From: a virus
DNA length: 32,303 nt
Virus record (IMG/VR): IMGVR_UViG_3300028800_002444
Span: 1-32,303 of that record
Strand: one strand, 5' to 3'
A program made the translations under genes and the position numbers. Below the pieces are notes generated by a model, which was not told where the DNA came from, ran no database searches, and saw only the letters and a program-made list of their open reading frames with translations. Numbering within the stretch: position 1 is the stretch's first letter; the number at the start of each line of letters is the position of its first letter. Positions 7,783-15,875 of this stretch are shown here, in pieces.

Positions 7783-9804
7783 ATGGCACTCGCGAAAGCA
7801 AAAATAAGAGACGATCTAGCAAAGCAATCTCTGAAAGAGATCGACTATTCCTACCGCTACAAGAAGGCTCGCATGAGCTCGTGGAACAAGAATGAGGACA
7901 TGATGAATCCAGATCGAGCGATCGCATCAGCGATCTCACCCTTCGGCTCTGGCTTGCAAGCCGATACACGCACCCAAGTCCCGCTCTACAAAATGCACGG
8001 CTTCGTCCAAACGATTCTCTCAAAAATCGATAACCCTCTCACGTTCAAGTATGTGAAGGGTGAAGCGGCTGACACAAAGAAAGCGAATCTGATGAACGCG
8101 ATCAAAGAAAAAGACGCGCAAACAGGCAGGTGGAACTTTAAAGACCTCATGGGCAAGAGAGATGCCGCAGTCTACGGCCGAACGATCTATCTCTACATGA
8201 GCCGAAGCATCAAGGGCGTTTATAAAAGCCTCTTGAGTTTGATTGACCCTAAAGATTTTCTTATTGACCCTGATGTCGGTGGACTCTGCACCGAAGAAGA
8301 CGACGGAAGCGGAGTGGAGAAGGCGAGCTACATGGGATGGTGGAATACGAAGCTCACCCGCGCTCAGCTTTTGCAGGGAGTGAAAGACGGCATTTACTAC
8401 AAGTCAGTCGTGCAAAGCATTCTTGATTCAGGGAGTAATGTCGATTCAAAAACTGCGCAGGACATCGACAAAGACAACCGCAAGATCAATGGCGCACCAC
8501 GCGAGCGATTCAAAACTGGCAATCAGTTTATTTTCTATACATGGATCACGACCGACGAAGACGATGACCGCTACTATCTGATTCTCACTCCCTCGGGCGA
8601 CTGTGTGCGATGCGAGCCTTGGACTGATATTCGAAAGAGCGGAAAGTATCCGATTTGGACGTGGGCTGCTTTCCCTGATCCTCGTGAATTCTGGACGCCG
8701 TCATATTGCGACTTTGCCCGTGGTATTTTCATGGCACAGGAAAAGAGCATCAACCAGTCCCTCGACAACTCCGAACAGATCAACCGACCTCAGACTGCGG
8801 TCAACGTCGACTATGTCCGCAACCTCGCCCAGGTTCGCTACCGAAAGGACGGCTACATTGAGATCGAGGGCAACATCGACGTTAACAAAGTGCTTCAGAC
8901 GCGACAGACTCCGCCGATTCAAGGTCCCTTCATGGTTTACGACAAGCTCGAGTCGATCGTCGAAGTGGAAAGTGGCGTCACAGCTGACGTGAAGGGCGTG
9001 AGCGACGAAGATACGCTCGGCATTTACGAAGGCAACCTCGCACAAGCAGGCGATCGCTTCGGACTTTTGAATAAAAGCTATGCAGAAGGCTACTACCGCT
9101 TTGCTGTTTTGCACAAAGAAGGCGTCATGCAGGACTTGAAAAGAAAGATGGCAGTTAAGATTGCCGGTCCAATGGGTCTTCAGATCGAAGAAGTCACCTC
9201 GAAAGACCTCAAGCCTTACAGCACCGACTATGACATACTCGTCGAGTCTTCAATTGCCGAAGCACAGAGCAATCTCGCCGACAGCAAGAACAAACTGACA
9301 TTCCTCGGAGCATACAAAGACGACCAGAACGTAAATCAAAAGGTTCTCTTTGAAACACAGGCATCGATTGCCGGCATTGACGACGATACGATCAAACGAC
9401 TTCTCGATATGAGTGACTACGATGCAGTCGAGACACTCGCTGAAGCTGATGAGGCATTCCAGATAATCATCGGTGGCGATGACGCGCCTCTCTACAAAGA
9501 TGCAACGACAGGATTCGTCCAGCATCTCGTCGACCTCTCCGAAAAATATGATTACGATCTCACTCCCGAGCAACATAGCGCAGTATTCGCCTACATCGAA
9601 AAGATGATGCCGATCGCCCAACAGAATGCCGCTCGGTCCGTGAGTATGCAGATGGCCAAGGCAGGCTTAATCAGTGGAAATGGTGGCGGAGCTCCGGTCG
9701 AGAGCGGTCCGACACTTGAAAACCCCGACCTTCAAGCCAATGGCTCTGCACCGATCGGTGACCCAAACATGGCAGTAGCGGAAAACGCCGCCTTGTCAGG
9801 GTGA
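7783..9804 (+). CDS. Portal protein
   Basis: A 673-residue protein, in the size range of large podovirus portals (P22 portal is about 725 residues). It lies directly after the large terminase and before the scaffold/coat genes, the usual portal position. The middle has the portal-like run of alternating helices and strands with SLIDPKDFLIDPDVGG (about 166-181). Later helices carry SVSMQMAKAG near the C-terminus, then a Gly/Asn/Pro-rich tail. Portals form the dodecameric ring at one capsid vertex that the terminase docks on and DNA passes through. No start other than ATG 7783 is sensible, and the promoter -10 box lies only 6 bases before it. Confidence 0.88.
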   Translation: MALAKAKIRDDLAKQSLKEIDYSYRYKKARMSSWNKNEDMMNPDRAIASAISPFGSGLQADTRTQVPLYKMHGFVQTILSKIDNPLTFKYVKGEAADTKKANLMNAIKEKDAQTGRWNFKDLMGKRDAAVYGRTIYLYMSRSIKGVYKSLLSLIDPKDFLIDPDVGGLCTEEDDGSGVEKASYMGWWNTKLTRAQLLQGVKDGIYYKSVVQSILDSGSNVDSKTAQDIDKDNRKINGAPRERFKTGNQFIFYTWITTDEDDDRYYLILTPSGDCVRCEPWTDIRKSGKYPIWTWAAFPDPREFWTPSYCDFARGIFMAQEKSINQSLDNSEQINRPQTAVNVDYVRNLAQVRYRKDGYIEIEGNIDVNKVLQTRQTPPIQGPFMVYDKLESIVEVESGVTADVKGVSDEDTLGIYEGNLAQAGDRFGLLNKSYAEGYYRFAVLHKEGVMQDLKRKMAVKIAGPMGLQIEEVTSKDLKPYSTDYDILVESSIAEAQSNLADSKNKLTFLGAYKDDQNVNQKVLFETQASIAGIDDDTIKRLLDMSDYDAVETLAEADEAFQIIIGGDDAPLYKDATTGFVQHLVDLSEKYDYDLTPEQHSAVFAYIEKMMPIAQQNAARSVSMQMAKAGLISGNGGGAPVESGPTLENPDLQANGSAPIGDPNMAVAENAALSG

Positions 9805-9835
9805 GCGGAATTATAAGAATTAATCAATTAAATTT

Positions 9836-10129
9836 ATGTCTGAATCAAACAACGTAAGGTTCGTAGAGAATAACGGCAAGTGGATGTGGAAGCACTATGA
9901 CGAGCAGGGCTCTGTCATTTTCCGCAGCCCTGCATTCGATACCGAGCGCGAGGCTCGTGAGGATTACGATGCTAATGGTGACAAGCCGCAGGAATCAAGC
10001 AGCTCCCAAGGCGAATCGAATGAGGCAACCAACACCTCTTCCGAATCAGCTCCGTCAGCAGGTACAGCCGCACCCGAAGGGGACACAAACGCAGGCTCTG
10101 CATCAGCCGATCAGGGTTCTGCAATCTAA
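9836..10129 (+). CDS. Small protein with YegP-like N-terminus and disordered tail
   Basis: A 97-residue protein. The first 45 residues (WMWKHYDEQGSVIFRS, then FDTEREAREDY) resemble the small beta-strand repeat of DUF1508/YegP proteins, with its W, G, S and F-x-x-x-x-x-A spacing. The remainder is Ser/Ala/Gly/Glu-rich and surely disordered. It follows the portal gene by 31 bases of A/T-rich DNA without a Shine-Dalgarno sequence. Function is unknown. Its position suggests a virion or assembly accessory role. The YegP likeness is tentative. Confidence 0.55.
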   Translation: MSESNNVRFVENNGKWMWKHYDEQGSVIFRSPAFDTEREAREDYDANGDKPQESSSSQGESNEATNTSSESAPSAGTAAPEGDTNAGSASADQGSAI

Positions 10130-10133
10130 AGCC

Positions 10134-10508
10134 ATGCTCAAATTCTCCTATCAAGTAAAAAAGAAAGCGAAAGACAAAGGCGACTTTCGCATTGTGAAGC
10201 AGGGACAGGTCGCGGAGTTTTCCCTGCGCGAACTTGCACGAAACATCGAGCAAGTGAAGAAGCAGGCGAAAGAAATGGAAGCGAATGCAAAACTTCAGGA
10301 GTCACTCGCGGAGAATATTCGCAGAGCAAACCCTGATCTTGTCGCTTACATTAAAAAGCTCACACCTAAGAAGCGCTTCACTCTCACCATGCTTGCGATT
10401 CAGGAGAATAAAGCGCGGCAATTTAAGAGTCAGGAGAAAGAATCAAAAAGTATTCTCCGCACTCTGGTCGAGGAGAACAAAGAGGTCCGTAAGCAACTCA
10501 AAATATGA
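10134..10508 (+). CDS. Small basic coiled-coil protein
   Basis: A 124-residue, Lys/Glu-rich, largely helical protein. Heptad-like segments (about residues 28-60 and 85-120) suggest a coiled coil. I start at ATG 10134, 4 bases after the previous stop, because the upstream open frame runs through another real gene and is a shadow. It overlaps the next gene by 4 bases (ATGA). No family is recognised. Between portal and scaffold genes it may be a morphogenesis factor, but this is inferred only from place and shape. Confidence 0.6.
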   Translation: MLKFSYQVKKKAKDKGDFRIVKQGQVAEFSLRELARNIEQVKKQAKEMEANAKLQESLAENIRRANPDLVAYIKKLTPKKRFTLTMLAIQENKARQFKSQEKESKSILRTLVEENKEVRKQLKI

Positions 10509-10879
10509 GCGACATCAATAAAATGCGAAAGGAACTCACGGGTCCACACAATGCTCTGAAGGAAACAGAGCAGGAGGAACGTGAGCAGACCGGCGAAAAG
10601 GTAGAGGAGCTGAGAAAAGATATTGATATCACTCAAGACCTCGTATCGTGGACGAAAACTCCCGCGGGCCAAGACACAATCAATAAGCTCCGACATGAAG
10701 CACGAAAGGCGATGAACGAAATGTTCTCCGTGCTTCATGAGAACCCTGAACTTGCCAAGCTGATATCAGTCGTTGCTCGTTTCGAGGCGACAGTCCAGAT
10801 GACAAAACGCTTCACAGGAGCTGAAGATGACCTCGATATTCTCCTCGACGAACTCGCCAGAAAACGGCCTACCGCCTAA
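10505..10879 (+). CDS. Small coiled-coil protein
   Basis: A 124-residue, charged, helical protein with a Glu/Lys-rich N-terminal half (about residues 15-45, coiled-coil-like) and a more amphipathic C-terminal half. It starts inside the stop codon of the preceding coiled-coil gene, so the two are probably translated in step and may form a complex. It is the last gene before the 11-bp repeats and the terminator, so it closes the portal transcript. No known family is recognised. Confidence 0.6.
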   Translation: MSDINKMRKELTGPHNALKETEQEEREQTGEKVEELRKDIDITQDLVSWTKTPAGQDTINKLRHEARKAMNEMFSVLHENPELAKLISVVARFEATVQMTKRFTGAEDDLDILLDELARKRPTA

Positions 10880-10894
10880 GCCAATTCGACGAGA

Positions 10895-10960
10895 TAAAGA
10901 AAAAGTAAAGAAAAGATAAAGAAATACTAAAGATTTAGTAAAGAAATTATCAAGAAAAAC
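10895..10960 (+). repeat. Six tandem 11-bp A-rich repeats (phased A-tracts)
   Basis: TAAAG begins at 10895, 10906, 10917, 10928 and 10939, exactly 11 bp apart, each inside a TAAAGAAANNN-type unit. A sixth unit with two changes (TCAAGAAAAAC) sits at 10950-10960. The array lies just after a stop codon in non-coding DNA. It contains the perfect inverted repeat TACTAAA-GA-TTTAGTA (10925-10940), and its last unit runs into the terminator stem. A-runs repeated every helical turn are expected to bend DNA. Confidence 0.8.
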
Positions 10961-10983
10961 CGCTGAGAAATCGGCGGTTTTTT
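10955..10983 (+). terminator. Rho-independent terminator closing the portal operon
   Basis: AAAAACCGCTGA (10955-10966) pairs with TCGGCGGTTTTT (10971-10982) around a GAAA tetraloop (10967-10970). The stem has a G/C-rich core with one G-U pair, and its right arm runs into six T residues (10978-10983). This is a textbook intrinsic terminator. It separates the portal unit from the scaffold/coat unit, whose promoter begins 13 bases downstream. Confidence 0.92.
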
Positions 10984-10995
10984 ATATGGAAATTG

Positions 10996-11037
10996 AATAC
11001 CTACCGATTTTATTTTTTCCGACTTTAGACTTGTCAG
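10996..11037 (+). promoter_or_regulatory. Putative late promoter copy 2, upstream of scaffold/coat leader
   Basis: AATACCTACCGA (10996-11007), a T-rich run, then the -10-like TAGACT (11026-11031) at the same 18-base spacing as the other two copies. It shares GAATACCTACCGATTTTA with copy 3. It sits directly after the terminator, and the predicted start is near 11038. Unlike the other two copies it is followed by a leader of about 97 bases rather than an immediate ATG. Confidence 0.75.
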
Positions 11038-11134
11038 CATAGAGGGGCCAACCTCTTTTATTAAAAGGTAATTGCGCGACTGTCCGGCGTTCAATCAGGA
11101 CACGATGGGGCGAAACCATCGAAATAAAAACGTT
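11038..11134 (+). ncRNA. Structured 5' leader of scaffold/coat operon
   Basis: The leader folds into three clear stems. AGAGG (11041-11045) pairs with CCTCT (11052-11056). TGTCC (11081-11085) pairs with GGACA (11098-11102). CGATGG (11103-11108) pairs with CCATCG (11116-11121). The second and third helices abut with no base between them and could stack. CTTTT and AAAAG (11055-11067) offer an alternative pairing that would open the first stem. The leader precedes the most highly needed virion genes, so a role in message stability or translation is plausible. It matches no riboswitch class that I recognise. Confidence 0.5.
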
Positions 11135-11980
11135 ATGCCAGAACCAAAATCAAAGGACGCAGCTCCTATCGACGATAAGTCGGGAAAGCCTGTAGAGGGA
11201 TCAAAGCCTGATAACAAAGGCGATGGCAAGGGTGCCGACTCTAAATCGATCGCAGAAGTCGCAGGTGCATCAACCGATTCCAAGGACGGCAAGCCTAAAG
11301 AAGGCGATGAGAAGGACACGCTCATAGTCGACCTCAAGAAAGAGAATCGGGAGATGAAGAAGATGATCCGCGACGAAGTCATCCCTACGATCCGCCAGCT
11401 TCAGCAAGATGTGAAGCACGGAAGTACGAGTGCCGGTGAAGCCGGAGACGAGCTGGATGCGCTCGCAAAAGAGTGGAAGCTCGATCCCAAGTTTGTCCAA
11501 AAGCTATCGGGCATTCTCCTCAACAAGTCCAAGAAGCAATTCGAAGACGAGTACCTTTCAGACATCAAAGACATCAAGTCGAAGACCGACGCGCAGTCGA
11601 AACAGATCAACAACGCGCAGATCACCGCTGCAATCTCGAAAGAGTTTGATCGAGTGGTCGGCGCTGACTCTGATCTTGGAAAGGTCGCCAAAAAAGAAGC
11701 CGTGAGGAAGTACATCATGTCGAGCGAGGAAAACCTCAACCGATCGATGGAAGACATCCTCGAGGAACTCTATGGCGATACCGACAAAGGCTCTGCCGGC
11801 ATGGAGGGCTACAGCTCTCAAGGTGGCAATCATCCGAAGGAACCGGACTACACAGCTCCGACCGACGATGACAATCGCCGCATTGCTGAATCAAGAGTGA
11901 AGCGCGGATCGGAATTCGAAAAGTATCAGGACAGCCTGATCGGCCGACTGACTCACAAGTCACGACACCGAAAGAATTGA
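11135..11980 (+). CDS. Scaffolding protein
   Basis: A 281-residue, highly charged, helical protein directly before the coat gene. The first 65 residues are Lys/Asp/Gly/Ser-rich and disordered, followed by a coiled coil (about 70-100, LKKENREMKKMIRDE). The C-terminal end is basic (SRHRKN). P22 scaffold is similar in size (303 residues) and also ends in a basic coat-binding segment. Scaffold guides coat assembly and then leaves the prohead. I chose ATG 11135; in-frame ATG 11105 lies inside a leader hairpin and TTG 11072 is unlikely. The call rests on composition and gene order, not on a sequence motif. Confidence 0.75.
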   Translation: MPEPKSKDAAPIDDKSGKPVEGSKPDNKGDGKGADSKSIAEVAGASTDSKDGKPKEGDEKDTLIVDLKKENREMKKMIRDEVIPTIRQLQQDVKHGSTSAGEAGDELDALAKEWKLDPKFVQKLSGILLNKSKKQFEDEYLSDIKDIKSKTDAQSKQINNAQITAAISKEFDRVVGADSDLGKVAKKEAVRKYIMSSEENLNRSMEDILEELYGDTDKGSAGMEGYSSQGGNHPKEPDYTAPTDDDNRRIAESRVKRGSEFEKYQDSLIGRLTHKSRHRKN

Positions 11981-12020
11981 TGAATGAAAGGGCATTTACC
12001 AAATTTAATTTTAGAAATAA

Positions 12021-13232
12021 ATGTCCTTAGTAACATTCAAAGAGCAATTCGACAACGCCTATCAGGCGGTGTTCGACAAAGTGCTCGTGGCGATGGAAAT
12101 TGCCAACACGCGACTCGAACAGCAGCTCACCTACGGAGCTTCTGTTAAACGCGTGAAGTACGCACTCGCACCGATCCGAGTACGCAACATCACGATCGGT
12201 CAGAACCGAACCATTGACCAGCTCAATGACTCGGGCGAAACCCTTCAGGTCAACAAGAACAAGGGTTCCGACTTCCGCATCTCTCGAAAGGAGATGGTTC
12301 AGGCAGGCCCACTGAATCCAGCCGAATCAATCGGCTCGGAGGTCGCAAAGAAGCTCTCTCGCTACATCGATGCTGACGTCTTCGCGGAAGTGAAGAACGC
12401 TCTTCAGACGTTCGATGCCGGTGACTTGACCACGATGGCTTCAAGCGGAACGCCGATCACGCTCTCGACAACGAACGTGCCTCAGCTTCTCGCGCAGGGT
12501 CGCGCAAAACTGCGCCGTGGCAACCAAGACCTCACAAGTCTTGCACTCGTCCTCGACAGCTATGGCGGCTCGGTGATCGAGCAGTACGTCATGTCGAAGA
12601 ATATCGACCTTGCAGGTGCTGCATTCCAGAACGGCTATGCCGGTCCAGTCGGCGGTGCGGAGCTTTACCTCTCCGAGAACCTACTCGCGGAAGCGATCAT
12701 CACGATGGCTTCGAATCCTACGAACGGCCAGACGTTCTCGGTCAACGGATTCATTTACACCTTCGTGTCGTCCCTCGGTTCGACACCAGGCAACGTGCTC
12801 ATCGATACCGGCACCGGAGTCGATGTGACCCGCGACAACCTGATCGATGCGTTCCTTCAGGATGTAGCAACGGCGGGTGTGAAGTATGTCGCTTGGACTG
12901 ACGCCGATCCGAACTACGACCAGTCGAACTGGGTCGACCTTCAGATTGCGGCTGTCGACAACGACACCACTGACCAGATTACCTTCACTGGAACTGGATC
13001 AGGTCGCCTCGCATTCGGTGGAACGGCAACCTTCACCATCACTTCGAACCTCGTTCATGCCTACTACGGCAAGAAAGGTGCGATCGACGTGGTCATTCAA
13101 GACCTCGCCGAGATGGAAATGGTCGACGATCCGTACCAGCGTGCGAAGATCGTCCGCGCCGATGCCATCTACGGCATCAAGACGTTCGCCGATGGAAGAC
13201 CTCAATTCCTCGACGTTCATCTTCAGTCATAA
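12021..13232 (+). CDS. Major capsid (coat) protein with inserted surface domain
   Basis: A 403-residue protein right after the scaffold gene, with the repeated alpha/beta pattern of an HK97-fold coat. It resembles the P22-type coat group in length and in lacking an N-terminal cleavable segment. Residues about 229-343 form an inserted Gly/Thr-rich beta domain that begins NPTNGQTFSVNGFIYTF. The coat sequence resumes at LVHAYYGKKGAIDVVIQD and ends near FLDVHLQS. The same type of domain is near the start of the protein at 16671. Two strong hairpins follow the stop codon. It is the natural candidate for the most abundant virion protein. Confidence 0.85.
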   Translation: MSLVTFKEQFDNAYQAVFDKVLVAMEIANTRLEQQLTYGASVKRVKYALAPIRVRNITIGQNRTIDQLNDSGETLQVNKNKGSDFRISRKEMVQAGPLNPAESIGSEVAKKLSRYIDADVFAEVKNALQTFDAGDLTTMASSGTPITLSTTNVPQLLAQGRAKLRRGNQDLTSLALVLDSYGGSVIEQYVMSKNIDLAGAAFQNGYAGPVGGAELYLSENLLAEAIITMASNPTNGQTFSVNGFIYTFVSSLGSTPGNVLIDTGTGVDVTRDNLIDAFLQDVATAGVKYVAWTDADPNYDQSNWVDLQIAAVDNDTTDQITFTGTGSGRLAFGGTATFTITSNLVHAYYGKKGAIDVVIQDLAEMEMVDDPYQRAKIVRADAIYGIKTFADGRPQFLDVHLQS

Positions 13233-13244
13233 AGATTGCACTAG

Positions 13245-13304
13245 CCTCAGCGACCGCTGGGGCTCAGTGCCAGATGCAGAGCTAATTCTGCCTCTGGCAC
13301 TGAG
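13245..13304 (+). promoter_or_regulatory. Tandem hairpins after coat gene (processing or attenuation element)
   Basis: The first stem pairs CCTCAGC (13245-13251) with GCTGGGG (13256-13262) around a GACC loop, with one G-U pair. The second is long: CTCAGTGCCAGA (13263-13274) pairs with TCTGGCACTGAG (13293-13304). After a single mismatch, GCAG (13276-13279) pairs with CTGC (13288-13291). The next ATG is 6 bases downstream. No U-tract follows, so this is probably not a full terminator. It could protect the coat message or lower expression of the next gene. Confidence 0.7.
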
Positions 13305-13310
13305 AAATAT

Positions 13311-13931
13311 ATGGCAACACCACTAACAGGAGAACAAATCATCGAGCGCTTCGAACTCTACACCGACGACACTACGGAGCTGTCGACCGATGAAGAACTC
13401 GAGGTGGCGAACGACAAGCTGCGCCTCATCTACATGGAGCAGTCATGGGAATTTCTGCGCCGAAACAAATCAGGCACGATCGAAAGCGATGGAAAGATAT
13501 CGACCCCAATCGACTTTGACGAATTCATGGAAAATTATGCGGAAGATTCCGACATTCCGAATATGAAAGTGGTCTATATCGGCAGCGGTGCTCCTTACGT
13601 TGTTATTCCGATGGGGCAGCGTAACTCACGCCAATATACAAATTCATGTTGGCTTGATCCTACAGACAACAAGATTAATTTTTCACAGAGTCCGGGTGTC
13701 GGCACTCCGTATCAATTCGACTACAAGACGAGTCCCGACGACGTTACAGTCGATACTTCGCCGGCTCTTCCTGCCGAATACCATCCGATGATTGTTTTTC
13801 TAATGCTCATCGACGAGGAGATCATCAAGAAGTCGGAAAAGGCTCGCAGCAACATGCAGGACAACGCAGTCCAGTATCAGACCTATCTCAAGAACCTGAA
13901 GCTCAGAGATGCTCGGTTAAAACTTTCATAA
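13311..13931 (+). CDS. Head-completion / head-tail adaptor protein
   Basis: A 206-residue protein placed directly after the coat gene, where P22 has gp4 (166 residues) and other phages have their first connector. The N-terminal region is helical and acidic (about residues 8-50). The middle is beta-rich with a WLDPTDNKINFSQSPG-type turn segment. The C-terminus returns to helices (about 150-206), a common connector layout. Such proteins bind below the portal and seal the packaged head. It starts 6 bases after a strong hairpin, which may limit its translation relative to coat. Assignment rests on position and fold pattern. Confidence 0.65.
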   Translation: MATPLTGEQIIERFELYTDDTTELSTDEELEVANDKLRLIYMEQSWEFLRRNKSGTIESDGKISTPIDFDEFMENYAEDSDIPNMKVVYIGSGAPYVVIPMGQRNSRQYTNSCWLDPTDNKINFSQSPGVGTPYQFDYKTSPDDVTVDTSPALPAEYHPMIVFLMLIDEEIIKKSEKARSNMQDNAVQYQTYLKNLKLRDARLKLS

Positions 13932-13932
13932 T

Positions 13933-15834
13933 ATGGCAGACTTTCCCATCACAGTTTTTCAATCAGGAGTGCACAATCGAGACGATGTCGAGGATACGCC
14001 AAAAGACAGCGCACAGGATGAGCTGAACTGGATTACCATCGACGGCAAGATAGAACTGGCCCGCGGGAAAGTGACAGTCGGTCCCGAAGGCGCGGCAGGA
14101 TCATGCCCGACGATCCATATCGGCTACAAGGTTAATGGCGTCTCGATCCTTTGGCGCAAGATCAGCACTAGAATTCAATACTATAACGGCTCGACATGGG
14201 TCGATGTTGTCACCGGCCTCAACGCTTCCGACAATTACGTCTTTTCAAACTACAGCTCGCTCACTGGAGCGTACACGTTCGCAGGCGGTCCGGGCGGACT
14301 CTTCAAATTCGCCAATGCGAATCCGAACAATTACATCCAACTCTACACCTCCACAGATTTTTATTGCGGGTATCCTCTTATCGACAAGGCGCGAATGTAT
14401 CTCTGGGGAATCATTAAAGACCAGACCTCTCTTTATCGAAGTCACATCGACGCGCAACGTGCTGGCACGAGCTTCACACAGGTAAGCGCAGAAAACATCG
14501 CAAGCGGAAATGGGGTGTTAAGGACATTCAGCGGAACTCTTGCATTCAAGGCGAGCAATGCAAAAGCAAACTGTGGACTGGTGACTATAAAATCAATCGA
14601 CACTGGCGGGGAAATATTTACTGATGACAAAAACGGAAACCTGAAAGGAAACGCGGGGGGCACGGGCACGATCAACTACATTACTGGCGCATGGAGCGTT
14701 ACATTCGTGACTGTTCCGTGGAATACCTCGAACAACATTCAAGCAACCTATGTCTGGGAAGACAGCACAAGTAAAGGTGTTGCTGATTTCAGCTTCAGCT
14801 CTCCTCGAGTGGCATCTGAAGGCGACGTGATCCGCCAAGACGAGGGTGGTGATGCAATTCAACAGCTCGTGATCGGTATCGACGGCAACTATTACTCGCT
14901 CAAAAAGCAAAGTGCATATCAACACAAATATAGCGACGATGATACGACTTTCAACAACGAAATCGTTCGTCGAAACATCGGTATTCTCACGCGCAAAAGC
15001 TCCGTGGCGACTGGCCGAGGTGTCGTGTTCATAAACACTGCAAACCCAGACCGACCGCAACTCACTGTTCTCGAAAAAGACCCGCTCGGCGATGATATCC
15101 TCGCAACCGAACTCATTCCGCATTTCGCATGGGAAAACTATGACTACTCCGATGCAGTCATGGAAACTTACGGACAATTTATCGTACTTTCCTGCAAGTC
15201 GCAGGACAACGACGTTAACGATCGCATGCTCATCATCGACATCACGCGTGAGACTGTCGATATTACAAATTATGGAATGAAATCGCTCATGCGAGACAGC
15301 GGATTTTTGTATGCAGGCAGTCCGCACACCGAGACTGTCTATAAAATCCTGAACGGCTTTGACGACGACAGCTACGTTCTCCAGAACAACTGGGACAGCA
15401 AGGATGAGACATACGGAATATCTCGCCTCAAGAAATATCGCAGACTCCGCTATCGGGGCCAGATCGATCCTGCCCAATATGTCGAGGTTTATGCCGACTA
15501 TGACGGTGCGGGGTATAACCTCGTCGGCACGATCAGAGGCGATGCAACCTATGTGAACCGAAGCAGTCCCTCAACTGTCGGTACGACGATGGTGGGCGAA
15601 GCCGCGGTCGGAGGTGATGGAGAGGCGACTGTCTATCCCTACGAGATGCAACTCAAAGCAGTCAAGATTCCCAAATTCCGTCGCCGAAGTATTCGTTTTA
15701 TCGCAAAAGGAATCGGCTACGTGAGCATCATGGAATCGACCGACTGGGACATTTTGACCTATGAAGACAGGCTTCCAAAGGTCTTCAGGCAGAAGGAGCA
15801 TGTCAGTCTCGACGGAAAGGAGGTAAATCAATGA
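13933..15834 (+). CDS. Large beta-rich tail protein, gp10-like hub/nozzle candidate
   Basis: A 633-residue, beta-rich protein starting 1 base after the adaptor gene. Repeated strand-turn patterns with Tyr/Trp/Gly turns (for example FAGGPGGLFKFANANPN near 116-132) suggest a propeller-like body. Podoviruses carry a hub or nozzle protein at this position (P22 gp10 is 472 residues), which attaches below the adaptor. The C-terminal third has a strand-rich cap ending FRQKEHVSLDGKEVNQ. Its stop codon shares a base with the third promoter repeat. No motif proves the role; it rests on position, size and the absence of a tail tube. Confidence 0.6.
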   Translation: MADFPITVFQSGVHNRDDVEDTPKDSAQDELNWITIDGKIELARGKVTVGPEGAAGSCPTIHIGYKVNGVSILWRKISTRIQYYNGSTWVDVVTGLNASDNYVFSNYSSLTGAYTFAGGPGGLFKFANANPNNYIQLYTSTDFYCGYPLIDKARMYLWGIIKDQTSLYRSHIDAQRAGTSFTQVSAENIASGNGVLRTFSGTLAFKASNAKANCGLVTIKSIDTGGEIFTDDKNGNLKGNAGGTGTINYITGAWSVTFVTVPWNTSNNIQATYVWEDSTSKGVADFSFSSPRVASEGDVIRQDEGGDAIQQLVIGIDGNYYSLKKQSAYQHKYSDDDTTFNNEIVRRNIGILTRKSSVATGRGVVFINTANPDRPQLTVLEKDPLGDDILATELIPHFAWENYDYSDAVMETYGQFIVLSCKSQDNDVNDRMLIIDITRETVDITNYGMKSLMRDSGFLYAGSPHTETVYKILNGFDDDSYVLQNNWDSKDETYGISRLKKYRRLRYRGQIDPAQYVEVYADYDGAGYNLVGTIRGDATYVNRSSPSTVGTTMVGEAAVGGDGEATVYPYEMQLKAVKIPKFRRRSIRFIAKGIGYVSIMESTDWDILTYEDRLPKVFRQKEHVSLDGKEVNQ

Positions 15835-15875
15835 ATACCTACCGATTTTAATTTTTTCACATCAATACTTAAGCC
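15834..15875 (+). promoter_or_regulatory. Putative late promoter copy 3, upstream of fibre gene
   Basis: AATACCTACCGA (15834-15845) overlaps the last base of the previous stop codon. The -10-like AATACT (15864-15869) lies at the same 18-base spacing, and the ATG at 15876 begins 6 bases later. As at the portal gene, the message would be leaderless or nearly so. Confidence 0.72.

Noticed and set aside
10895-10960. CRISPR-like array
   Set aside because: Units are 11 bp and contiguous with no spacers, and no cas operon is present; the Cas4-like gene at 30583 stands alone.
11041-11121. tRNA gene
   Set aside because: A T-loop-like TTCAATC is present, but there is no acceptor stem, anticodon arm or full cloverleaf.
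14593-15477. 294-residue minus-strand open frame
   Set aside because: Antisense shadow of the large tail protein; arises from codon bias and has no start signal or family pattern.
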